From Polaromonas sp. UBA5171 (GTDB taxonomy: Bacteria > Pseudomonadota > Gammaproteobacteria > Burkholderiales > Burkholderiaceae_C), in the NCBI GenBank assembly GCA_002413395.1, contig DHWX01000112.1, positions 1-7,845 on the forward strand: DNA of 7,845 bases, read 5' to 3'. The notes under the pieces were generated by a model that was not told the DNA's origin, did no database searches, and saw only the letters and a program-made list of their open reading frames with translations. Shown one piece after another: positions 1-6,950 of this stretch. Numbering within the stretch: position 1 is the stretch's first letter; each line of letters opens with the position of its first letter. The translations under genes were made by a program, and so were the position numbers.

Positions 1-20
1 ACATGTGCAATTTTAACATG

Positions 21-47
21 TTGCTATGCTTTTGGTAGCAATATAAA
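21..47 (+). promoter_or_regulatory. Candidate promoter with embedded palindromic operator upstream of the marR gene
   Basis: An inverted repeat TTGCTA-N9-TAGCAA occupies 21-41, followed directly by TATAAA at 42-47. TTGCTA can serve as a weak -35 with the TATAAA as -10, but the 15-base spacer is short. The 8-base palindrome AACATGTT lies just upstream at 15-22. MarR-family dimers usually bind palindromes of this size overlapping their own promoter, so autoregulation is a reasonable inference. It could also serve a divergent gene beyond the left edge. Nothing here shows binding. Confidence 0.35.
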
Positions 48-238
48 AAAAGAAATTCAGGAGTCCAGAGTCCGACAGGCTGCTAGACAGAACACCTGGT
101 GATGGAGCTGGCAGGGCAGGCGCCAAATCGAGTGATTTTACGCGGATCGAGGGCTGCTCCAAGGTGCGATACTTGGCCTCATGTGGTTGAAATGCCTATC
201 CGTAAGCCATTCACACTATTGACAATCCGACCAGCGCG
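48..238 (+). other. Non-coding leader upstream of marR
   Basis: This stretch precedes the regulator and has no convincing gene. An open frame from ATG 99 runs into the marR gene in another frame and shows no family resemblance or ribosome binding site. There is a short tandem GAGTCC-A-GAGTCC at 61-73. If the promoter near 21-47 is real, the regulator would have a 5' untranslated region of roughly 180 bases. No terminator or riboswitch fold was recognised. Confidence 0.4.
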
Positions 239-706
239 GTGCAAGTTCTGCGCCGCTTTCGCGTGGTATTTAACGCCGTGCGAGGCCATTTTCAGGAAAT
301 CGAAAGACGGGTTGGTCTGGGTGGCGCACAGGTCTGGGCCTTGAACGTGATCAGGGATCATCCTGGCATCGGAATCGGCGCTCTGGCAAAGAGCATGGAC
401 ATTCATCAGTCCACCGCCAGTAACCTGGTCAGGCTTCTGCTGCGCAAAGAGTTGATCAGCATGACCAAGGCAAGCCAGGACCGGCGTCATGTCGAGCTCC
501 AGGTATTGCCATCTGGACTGACGGTGCTGAACCGGGTTCCAGGGCCTTTTGAAGGCGTGCTTCCGGACGCGCTTGAGCGGCTTCCGGCGGCGACTTTGCT
601 GCGGCTCGAACAGGATTTGGGCCAGTTGATACTATTGCTTAAAGCCGACCAGCAAGCCGCTGGCATCCCTTTGGCACAGCTTTCAGGACAAGACGAACAC
701 CCATGA
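239..706 (+). CDS. MarR-family winged-helix transcriptional regulator
   Basis: This is a 155-residue cytoplasmic DNA-binding protein of the MarR fold, which typically acts as a dimeric repressor released by a small ligand. The winged helix runs through about residues 28-92: the recognition region is around GALAKSMDIHQSTASNLV (47-64) and the wing carries the hallmark DRR (81-83) followed by a hydrophobic strand. The C-terminal part (about 108-140) is a helical dimerisation segment. The first usable start is GTG at 239, without a clear ribosome binding site; the open frame reaches back to 206 and its translation (PTSAVQVLRRFR) looks family-like before the GTG, so the true start may be upstream and non-standard. 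It lies 22 bp ahead of the trehalose genes in the same direction, so it probably regulates them and itself. The ligand is unknown. Family sure; exact start and targets not. Confidence 0.85.
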   Translation: MQVLRRFRVVFNAVRGHFQEIERRVGLGGAQVWALNVIRDHPGIGIGALAKSMDIHQSTASNLVRLLLRKELISMTKASQDRRHVELQVLPSGLTVLNRVPGPFEGVLPDALERLPAATLLRLEQDLGQLILLLKADQQAAGIPLAQLSGQDEHP

Positions 707-718
707 ACCAGCACATTC

Positions 719-722
719 AGGA
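719..722 (+). promoter_or_regulatory. Ribosome binding site of otsA
   Basis: AGGA lies 6 bases before the ATG at 729 and supports that start. The same 22-base gap also contains a nine-codon frame linking the marR stop and the otsA start by ATGA overlaps (see findings). Confidence 0.6.
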
Positions 723-728
723 ACCCAC

Positions 729-2954
729 ATGAGACTCTCACTACGCTTCGTTTTGCCTTTGTTACTGGTGTTGGCGGCTATCGCCTACGCCGTGACGCCC
801 CTGGTTGATCGATTGACGCTGAGCTGGTTCGTGCACGATCTCGACAGCCGTTCAGCGCTGATTGCCAATACCATTCAGGAGCCGCTGCTGGAACAGTTGG
901 TGGCCGGCAAGAGGATCAAGATCCTGGAATTCTTCAACCGCATCACCCAGGATGAGCGCCTGTTTGCCGTCGGGTACTGCGCCACACCGACGAGCAAGGC
1001 GTTGGCCACCCACTCGCTCCCACCGGAGATCCGCTGTGCCGAGCTCCACCGCTGGGAGGGACCCGACCACCTGTTGGAGAGCGCCAAAGGGCTCTTGCAC
1101 GTGACGGTGCAGACGATGCCCACCGAGGCGGCGCCGAGCGGCCGCCTGGTATTGGTGCACGACATGAGTTTCGTCACCCGCCGCAGCGAGGAAACCAAGC
1201 GCTACGTCTTCTACCTGTTCATGGCGCTGGGTGCCGCGGTCTCGCTGATCACGGTTATCGTGGCCCAGCTTTCCTGGCGCGGCTGGATGGCCGGGGTACG
1301 CGCCCTGCTGCGTGGCGAGGGGCTGCTGCGCCAGCCCGGGATCAACGCCCAACCGAGTTTGCCCGGCTTCAAACCCATCGCGCGCGACCTGCAGCGCCTC
1401 ATCAGCGAGCTCGAATCCGAAAACCGTGCCCGCGACGAAAGCCAGTTGACCTGGTCCGCGGAGACGCTGCGTACCATTTTGCACGGTGAGTTGCGCGGCG
1501 AGGATGTGATTGTGGTCTCCAACCGCGAGCCCTACATTCACCAGCGCCACGGCGAACGCATCGAGGTGCAACGCCCGGCCAGCGGTCTGGTGACGGCGCT
1601 GGAGCCGATCATGCGCGCCTGTTCGGGCACCTGGATTGCGCACGGCAGCGGTTCGGCCGACCGCGAAATGGTGGACAAAAATGACCACGTGGCGGTGCCG
1701 CCCGAAAAACCGGCCTACCAGATTCGCCGCGTCTGGCTGACAGCCGAGGAGGAAGCGGGCTATTACTACGGTTTTTCCAACGAGGGGCTTTGGCCGCTGT
1801 GCCACATCGCCCACGTGCGGCCGATCTTTCGCTCCAGCGACTGGGTCCAGTACATTGCCGTCAACCGCAAGTTTGCCAAAGCGGTGGTGAGCGAGGCCAA
1901 AACCAAAAACCCGATCGTGCTGGTGCAGGACTACCACTTTGCGCTGCTGCCCAAGATGATCCGCGATGAGCTGCCCGAGGCCACCATCATCAGTTTCTGG
2001 CACATCCCGTGGCCCAACCCCGAATCGTTTGCAATTTGCCCCTGGCGCGAAGAAATATTGGCCGGCATGCTGGGCAGCAGCATCATGGGGTTTCACACCC
2101 AGTCCCACTGCAACAATTTTGTTGACACGGTGGACCGGTTTCTGGAAGCACGGGTGGATCGTGAATCCTTCAACGTCTCCTTTGGCGGCAAGCTCACGGC
2201 AGTGCGGCGCTACCCGATTTCGATCGCCTGGCCACCGGATGCAGAGCTGCTGCAAAAGATCGTACCGGACTGTCGCCGCGATATCCGCAAGCTCAACGAT
2301 TTGCCGCCCGAACACAAGCTCGGCATCGGCGTTGACCGGCTCGATTACACCAAAGGCATTCTGGAGCGCTTTCGTGCCATTGAGCGGCTGCTGGAGTTGA
2401 ACCCGGACTGGATCGGCCGCTTCACCTTTGTCCAGATTGCCGCGCCGACACGCTCGGGCATCGATGAATACCAGCACCACGAGGCGCAGGTCCGAACTCT
2501 GGCGACACGCATCAATGCACGCTTTGCCCGGCAGGGACCAGCGCCCATCATTCTAAAAATTGAGCAACATGCACCACCCCAGGTGTACGAATATTTCCGC
2601 GCCGCCGATCTGTGTTTTGTCAGCAGCTTGCACGACGGCATGAACCTGGTGGCGAAAGAATTTGTCGCCGCCCGGGACGACGAGCGCGGCGTGCTCATTC
2701 TTTCCGAGTTCACCGGTGCCGCGCGTGAATTGCCCGAGGCCTTGATCGTCAACCCGTACGATGCCGACCAGTGCGCTGCCGCCCTGCATCTGGCTTTGAG
2801 CATGCCTGACATCGAGCAGCGTGACCGCATGCGCTTGATGCGCGGCCTGGTGGCCGAATTCAATGTGTTCCGCTGGGCCGGGCGCATGCTGCTCGATGCC
2901 GCCACCAAACGCCGGCGCAGTCACCTGACCGATAAACCAGACACCCTGGCCTGA
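729..2954 (+). CDS. otsA: Membrane-anchored trehalose-6-phosphate synthase (GT20) with N-terminal periplasmic sensor-like module
   Basis: The enzyme transfers glucose from UDP-glucose to glucose-6-phosphate, giving trehalose-6-phosphate. At 741 residues it is about 270 longer than E. coli OtsA. The extra part is N-terminal: a membrane helix (about 7-26), a periplasmic region of about 130 residues with two cysteines (84, 103), a second helix (about 159-181), and a cytosolic linker (about 185-258). The GT20 domain follows (about 260-725), with VVSNR at 262-266, Y346 and W355 in the YYGFSNEGLW segment, D401 of QDYH, H425 of HIPWP, R537 and K542 of DRLDYTKG, and D636 and E644 of DGMNLVAKE. The spacings within these pairs equal those of the E. 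coli substrate-binding residues, so catalysis should be intact. The E. coli GWSG segment reads AHGSG here, so acceptor specificity is not fully certain. It overlaps otsB by one base (TGATG), implying translational coupling. Gene name by family; membrane topology predicted by eye. Confidence 0.93.
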   Translation: MRLSLRFVLPLLLVLAAIAYAVTPLVDRLTLSWFVHDLDSRSALIANTIQEPLLEQLVAGKRIKILEFFNRITQDERLFAVGYCATPTSKALATHSLPPEIRCAELHRWEGPDHLLESAKGLLHVTVQTMPTEAAPSGRLVLVHDMSFVTRRSEETKRYVFYLFMALGAAVSLITVIVAQLSWRGWMAGVRALLRGEGLLRQPGINAQPSLPGFKPIARDLQRLISELESENRARDESQLTWSAETLRTILHGELRGEDVIVVSNREPYIHQRHGERIEVQRPASGLVTALEPIMRACSGTWIAHGSGSADREMVDKNDHVAVPPEKPAYQIRRVWLTAEEEAGYYYGFSNEGLWPLCHIAHVRPIFRSSDWVQYIAVNRKFAKAVVSEAKTKNPIVLVQDYHFALLPKMIRDELPEATIISFWHIPWPNPESFAICPWREEILAGMLGSSIMGFHTQSHCNNFVDTVDRFLEARVDRESFNVSFGGKLTAVRRYPISIAWPPDAELLQKIVPDCRRDIRKLNDLPPEHKLGIGVDRLDYTKGILERFRAIERLLELNPDWIGRFTFVQIAAPTRSGIDEYQHHEAQVRTLATRINARFARQGPAPIILKIEQHAPPQVYEYFRAADLCFVSSLHDGMNLVAKEFVAARDDERGVLILSEFTGAARELPEALIVNPYDADQCAAALHLALSMPDIEQRDRMRLMRGLVAEFNVFRWAGRMLLDAATKRRRSHLTDKPDTLA

Positions 2955-3715
2955 TGAAAAGAACCCGCGCCAACAGCCCGCCTGACCCCAACCTGGAGTG
3001 GGCCTTTTTTCTCGATGTCGATGGCACCCTGATCAATATCGCCGACACGCCCGATGCGGTGGTGGTTGATCAAACATTGCTCCAGTTGATTGCCAATCTG
3101 CACCGCTGCAATGGCGGTGCGCTGGCTCTGATCAGTGGCCGCATGATCTCGGACCTGCAAAACCGCATTGGGCTGGCGCAACTTCCGCTGGCTGGCTTGC
3201 ACGGGCTGGAGCGGCGCGACAGCACGGGACGCTTGTGGACGCATGCAGCGCCACCGGCGGCCAAGAGCGCGATCAAAGCCGCACTGGAACCGGTGGTTGG
3301 GTCTTATCCCGGCCTGCTGCTCGAAGACAAAGGCCTGACGCTGGCGCTGCACTACCGCAAGGCCCCGACGCTGGCCGCCTACGTCCACCGCCTGATGGGT
3401 CAACTCGCCAGTTTGCATGGGCCGGGCCTGGAGTTGCAGCGCGGCAAGTTTGTGGTTGAAATCAAACCCACCGGCATCGACAAGGGCACAGCGGTGGCCG
3501 AGTATCTGGCAGAATTTCCCTTCAAGGGACGTCGGGCTGTATTCATCGGTGACGACCTCAACGACGAGCGCGGCTTTGCCGAGGTCAACCGACTGGGTGG
3601 CGTCTCCATCAAGGTCGGCCCTGGCCCCAGTTGCGCACGCTATCGACTGCCCGATGTGGCAGCAGTACATCATTGGCTGGGCCTAGTACTCAGACACAGA
3701 AATATCGAAACATGA
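2954..3715 (+). CDS. otsB: Trehalose-6-phosphate phosphatase (HAD superfamily)
   Basis: This cytosolic enzyme dephosphorylates trehalose-6-phosphate to trehalose. Its 253 residues are a usual length for OtsB. HAD motifs are complete: DVDGT at 21-25 (nucleophile D21, acid/base D23), ISGR at 60-63, DKG at 176-178 with K177 as the likely motif III lysine, and GDDLNDE at 199-205 for magnesium binding. The start is fixed by the one-base TGATG overlap with otsA; no separate strong ribosome binding site is needed. The odd part is the end: from codon 244 (position 3683) the sequence belongs to an inverted-repeat element, so the last ten residues LVLRHRNIET and the stop come from inserted DNA. All catalytic motifs lie well before this point, so activity is probably kept. 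Without the element the frame would run on to a stop at 3894-3896, overlapping the next gene. Confidence 0.93.
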   Translation: MKRTRANSPPDPNLEWAFFLDVDGTLINIADTPDAVVVDQTLLQLIANLHRCNGGALALISGRMISDLQNRIGLAQLPLAGLHGLERRDSTGRLWTHAAPPAAKSAIKAALEPVVGSYPGLLLEDKGLTLALHYRKAPTLAAYVHRLMGQLASLHGPGLELQRGKFVVEIKPTGIDKGTAVAEYLAEFPFKGRRAVFIGDDLNDERGFAEVNRLGGVSIKVGPGPSCARYRLPDVAAVHHWLGLVLRHRNIET

Positions 3716-3849
3716 AAGCGCGTCTTCACACCCATGCCGTCGTTGCAAATCCTCGCCATAGCCACAGCTATGTCTGCGGTTTGCGCCTAGGCCTGAGCGC
3801 GAATCCATCACTTTCATTTTATTCCGATACCTCTGTGTCTGAGTACTAG
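3683..3849. repeat. 167-bp palindromic element, MITE-like, between otsB and the GH15 gene
   Basis: The ends are perfect 18-base inverted repeats (3683-3700 and 3832-3849, CTAGTACTCAGACACAGA and its complement). Weaker pairing continues inward (TATCG and ATGAAAG on the left arm have counterparts on the right). A small central hairpin CATAGC-CACA-GCTATG lies at 3757-3772, nearly at the centre, and an 8-base palindrome GCCTAGGC at 3785-3792. No protein is encoded. CTAG at both ends permits a TA or CTAG target duplication; TA duplication within CTAG is the known habit of IS630-family elements, whose small non-autonomous derivatives include Neisseria Correia elements. As RNA it would fold into a long hairpin between otsB and the GH15 coding region. 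The element's structure is seen directly; family assignment is inference. Confidence 0.8.
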
Positions 3850-3854
3850 CTCTC

Positions 3855-3861
3855 AAAGGTG
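3855..3861 (+). promoter_or_regulatory. Ribosome binding site of the GH15 gene
   Basis: AAAGGTG starts six bases after the palindromic element and its AAGG lies 5 bases before ATG 3865. It favours that start over GTG 3859, which overlaps the site. ATG 3883 has only a weak AAAGAG ahead of it, but agrees better with where family homology seems to begin. Confidence 0.5.
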
Positions 3862-3864
3862 AAA

Positions 3865-5661
3865 ATGAAAACAAAGAGTGGCATGAAAAATCTTGACCTG
3901 GCGCTGATCGGCAATTGCAGCATTGGTGCCCTGCTCGATGCGCGAGCCACCATCACCTGGGCTTGCTTCCCGCGTTTCGATGCTGACCCGATGTTTTGCG
4001 CGCTGCTGAAAGAGACCGACGACTATGGTTTTTTCGCGATTGAACTGACCGACTGCGAACGCACCGAACAGCACTACCTGGAGAACACGGCGATTGTTTT
4101 GACGCGGCTGTATGACCGGCAGGGGGGGGTCGTTGAAATCACGGATTTCGCGCCCCGCTTTGGCCAGCACGGCCGCATTTTCCGCCCCATGATGCTGGTG
4201 CGTTGTATTCGCCGACTGGCCGGCAGCCCGCGTTTAACGCTGCGCCTGCGCCCGGCTTGCGACAATGGCGCCGCCCGCCCCGGCGTGACCTGGGGCAGCA
4301 ACCACATCCGCTATGTGACTCCCACGCTCACCTTGCGCCTGACCACCGATGCCTCGCTGACGGCGATCATGCAGGAAACCTCGTTCTTTTTGGAGGACAG
4401 TGTCACGCTGCTGCTGGGCGCCGACGAAACTGTCAACGAGTCTGCCGACGAGATCGGACGCCGCTTCCTTGAAGAGACGACCCAATATTGGCGCGAGTGG
4501 GTGCGCAACCTGGCCATTCCTTTTGAGTGGCAGGCGGCCGTGATTCGCGCCGCCATTACCCTCAAGCTCAACGCCTTTGATGACACCGGCGCCATCATAG
4601 CCGCCATGACAAGCTCGATCCCCGAGGCATCTGGTAGCGGCCGCAACTGGGATTACCGTTACTGCTGGCTGCGCGACGGCTACTTTGTGGTCAATGCCCT
4701 GAACCGCCTGGGCGCCACGCGCACCATGGAACGCTACCTGGCCTATATCATCAACATTGCGGCCGATGCCGGGGATGGCCCGCTGCAACCGGTCTATGGC
4801 ATTGATGGCCGCGCCGAGCTCGAAGAATCGGAAGTTCCGGCCTTGTCAGGCTACCGCGGCATGGGGCCGGTACGTATTGGCAATCAGGCCTTCCGACAAG
4901 TGCAACACGACGTTTATGGCTCGGCGATTCTGGCCGCGACCCACATTTTCTTTGACCAGCGCCTGACCCGGCGTGGCGATGAAGCCTTGTTCCGGCGTCT
5001 CGAATCCCTGGGCGAACAGGCCCGGCGCTGCCACGACCAGCCCGATGCCGGGCTGTGGGAACTGCGCGGCAGCGCGCGCGTGCACACCTTCTCGGCTGTG
5101 ATGTGCTGGGTTGCTTGCGACCGCCTGGCGCGCATCGCCACGCAGTTGGGGCTGGCCGAGCGCGCGGCCTACTGGCTGGAGCAGTCGCAGCAAATACACG
5201 CCACGATCAGCCAACGTGCCTGGAACAAGGAGCGCAACGCTTTTGTCTCCACTTTCGACGGTGCTGCAATGGATGCCAGTCTGCTGCTGCTGGCCGAGGT
5301 CGGCTTTCTGGAGGCTGCCGACCCGCGTTTTGCCAGCACCGTCGCTGCGGTGGAGCAGGATTTGCGGCGCGGTGACTTCATTTTCCGTTACATCGAAACT
5401 GACGACTTTGGCGCGCCCGAAAACGCTTTTCTGGTCTGTACGTTCTGGTACGTCAAGGCCTTAACCACGCTGGAGCGGCGCGATGAGGCGCGGGCCCTGT
5501 TCGAGAAATTATTGGCCTGCCGCAACCGTCATGGCCTGCTGGCCGAGCACATCGACCCGGCAAGCGGCGAGCTGTGGGGCAACTTTGTGCAAACCTATAG
5601 CATGGTGGGCTTGATCAACGCGGCAATTCGGCTCTCGATTCGCTGGGACCAGGCGTTCTGA
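3865..5661 (+). CDS. Glycoside hydrolase family 15 protein (probable trehalase or glucoamylase)
   Basis: This cytosolic inverting alpha-glucosidase of the (alpha/alpha)6-barrel type has 598 residues from ATG 3865, the usual length for bacterial GH15 proteins without extra domains. An N-terminal beta-sandwich (about 7-230) opens with a typical LDLALIGNCSIGALLD segment. The barrel carries NWDYRYCWLRD at 261-271, the catalytic acid E399 in LWELRG and the probable catalytic base E561 in LLAEHIDP, followed by GNF and an SMVGLINAA helix. No signal peptide is seen, so the substrate is internal. Members of this group include mycobacterial and archaeal trehalases as well as glucoamylases; sitting after otsAB, trehalose hydrolysis is the favoured but unproved role. 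Possible starts are GTG 3859, ATG 3865 and ATG 3883. A run of eight G at 4122-4129 lies in the coding region and the frame is intact through it. The antiporter gene follows after 24 bases. Confidence 0.92.
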   Translation: MKTKSGMKNLDLALIGNCSIGALLDARATITWACFPRFDADPMFCALLKETDDYGFFAIELTDCERTEQHYLENTAIVLTRLYDRQGGVVEITDFAPRFGQHGRIFRPMMLVRCIRRLAGSPRLTLRLRPACDNGAARPGVTWGSNHIRYVTPTLTLRLTTDASLTAIMQETSFFLEDSVTLLLGADETVNESADEIGRRFLEETTQYWREWVRNLAIPFEWQAAVIRAAITLKLNAFDDTGAIIAAMTSSIPEASGSGRNWDYRYCWLRDGYFVVNALNRLGATRTMERYLAYIINIAADAGDGPLQPVYGIDGRAELEESEVPALSGYRGMGPVRIGNQAFRQVQHDVYGSAILAATHIFFDQRLTRRGDEALFRRLESLGEQARRCHDQPDAGLWELRGSARVHTFSAVMCWVACDRLARIATQLGLAERAAYWLEQSQQIHATISQRAWNKERNAFVSTFDGAAMDASLLLLAEVGFLEAADPRFASTVAAVEQDLRRGDFIFRYIETDDFGAPENAFLVCTFWYVKALTTLERRDEARALFEKLLACRNRHGLLAEHIDPASGELWGNFVQTYSMVGLINAAIRLSIRWDQAF

Positions 5662-5685
5662 TTGATCGCCAAATACCATACCCCT

Positions 5686-6936
5686 ATGCTCAATATCGCC
5701 GCCATCTGCCTCGTCATCACCGCATTGCTGGCTTACCTGAATTACAGTTTCATCAAGATGCCCACCACGATTGGCGTGATGGCGGCGGCGCTGGTGATTT
5801 CTCTGGCGCTGGTCGGACTTGATGCGCTGGGTATGGCCCATGCGCTACGCGAGTATGAGACCTCGCTATTGCGCTCGATCGACTTTTCTGAATTGCTGAT
5901 GCAGGGTATGCTCTCCTTGCTACTATTTGCCGGTGCCCTGCACATTGACCTGACCGAGCTCAAGGCCTACCGGTGGCAAGTCGGCATACTGGCGGTGCTG
6001 GGCACGCTGCTGTCTACTTTGGCGATTGGTTTTGGCATGTGGTGGACGCTGCCGTGGGTGGGTTTGCCTTTACCGCTGATCTATTGCCTGCTGTTTGGCG
6101 CGCTGATCTCGCCTACCGATCCGATTGCCGTCATGGGCATCCTCAAATCCGCCGCTGCACCCAGAGAGCTGGAGTTGGTGATTGCGGGCGAATCTCTGTT
6201 TAACGATGGTGTCGGCGTGGTGATTTTTTCGCTGCTGTTGGGCATGCTCGCAAGTGGCATTGCACCCAACCTGGGCCAGGGTGTCACGCTGCTGCTGCAC
6301 GAGGCCGGCGGTGGCCTGTTGCTGGGTTTGGCACTGGGCTACGTGACGTTTCTCATGCTAAAGAGCGTGGACAACTACCAGGTCGAAGTACTGCTGACAC
6401 TGGCGGCGGTCATCGGCGGTTACGCTCTGGCGGCCCGGTTGCATGTATCAGGCCCGCTAGCCATGGTGGTGGTCGGGCTCATCATCGGCAACCATGGGCG
6501 TGCACTGGCCATGTCGGACACCACGCGGCGCTACGTTGACATGTTCTGGGAACTGATCGACGAAATACTCAACGCCACGCTGTTTGTGCTCATGGGAATG
6601 GAAGTGCTGCTGGTGACGTTTTCGCTAAACGAATTGGTCGCCGCTGCGGTGGCCGTGGTGGTAACGCTGCTGGTGCGCTTGCTCACCGTCGGCTTGCCGG
6701 TGCGGCTCAATTCGCGCGCGTTCAACCTGCCGGCAGGCTCCTGGAAGGTGCTGACCTGGGGCGGTCTGCGCGGCGGCATTTCGGTGGCGCTGGCCCTTTC
6801 ACTACCGGTCACGCCTGAACGCAATACGATGGTGGCACTGACCTACTACGTGGTGGTGTTCTCAATTTTGGCGCAGGGGCTGTCAATTGGATGGGTGACG
6901 CGCAGGTCGGTCAAGATGCAATCAAGTACACATTAA
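5686..6936 (+). CDS. CPA1-family Na+(K+)/H+ antiporter
   Basis: This inner-membrane protein exchanges a monovalent cation for protons. It has 416 residues from ATG 5686 and is hydrophobic throughout, with roughly eleven or twelve membrane segments, as usual for bacterial NhaP/YjcE-like antiporters lacking a long cytosolic tail. Diagnostic motifs are SPTDPIAV (142-149, D145), GESLFNDGVGVV (168-179) with the N173-D174 pair expected in the ion-binding site, and the late WGGLRGGISVALALSLP helix. The frame is open back to a TTG at 5662, directly after the GH15 stop, but ATG 5686 starts the first membrane helix as in relatives. No clear ribosome binding site is visible, so translation may depend on coupling to the gene before it. 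Its place at the end of the trehalose operon suggests ionic and osmotic stress. Which cation it moves cannot be told. Confidence 0.93.
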   Translation: MLNIAAICLVITALLAYLNYSFIKMPTTIGVMAAALVISLALVGLDALGMAHALREYETSLLRSIDFSELLMQGMLSLLLFAGALHIDLTELKAYRWQVGILAVLGTLLSTLAIGFGMWWTLPWVGLPLPLIYCLLFGALISPTDPIAVMGILKSAAAPRELELVIAGESLFNDGVGVVIFSLLLGMLASGIAPNLGQGVTLLLHEAGGGLLLGLALGYVTFLMLKSVDNYQVEVLLTLAAVIGGYALAARLHVSGPLAMVVVGLIIGNHGRALAMSDTTRRYVDMFWELIDEILNATLFVLMGMEVLLVTFSLNELVAAAVAVVVTLLVRLLTVGLPVRLNSRAFNLPAGSWKVLTWGGLRGGISVALALSLPVTPERNTMVALTYYVVVFSILAQGLSIGWVTRRSVKMQSSTH

Positions 6937-6950
6937 AACAGGTGTTGAGC

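Noticed and set aside
61..92. GAGTCC tandem followed by CCGACAGGCTGCTAG, which might be an insertion-sequence end.
   Set aside because: No matching inverted repeat or transposase fragment in the window; the resemblance is too vague to call.
99..344. Open frame of 81 codons starting in the leader and overlapping marR.
   Set aside because: No ribosome binding site, atypical cysteine/arginine-rich composition, and it overlaps a recognisable MarR domain in another frame.
852..2480. Very long open frame on the minus strand opposite otsA (over 500 codons).
   Set aside because: It lies in a codon phase mirroring a GC-rich gene, its translation has no recognisable family, and the plus-strand GT20 motifs are complete. 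It is an antisense shadow.
2921..3673. Open frame of about 250 codons on the minus strand opposite otsB.
   Set aside because: Same mirrored phase effect; no family motifs, while otsB has all HAD motifs.
3631..3874. Short open frames on both strands through the palindromic element, with near-identical ends.
   Set aside because: The similar peptides arise because the element is an inverted repeat; no start site or family supports a protein.
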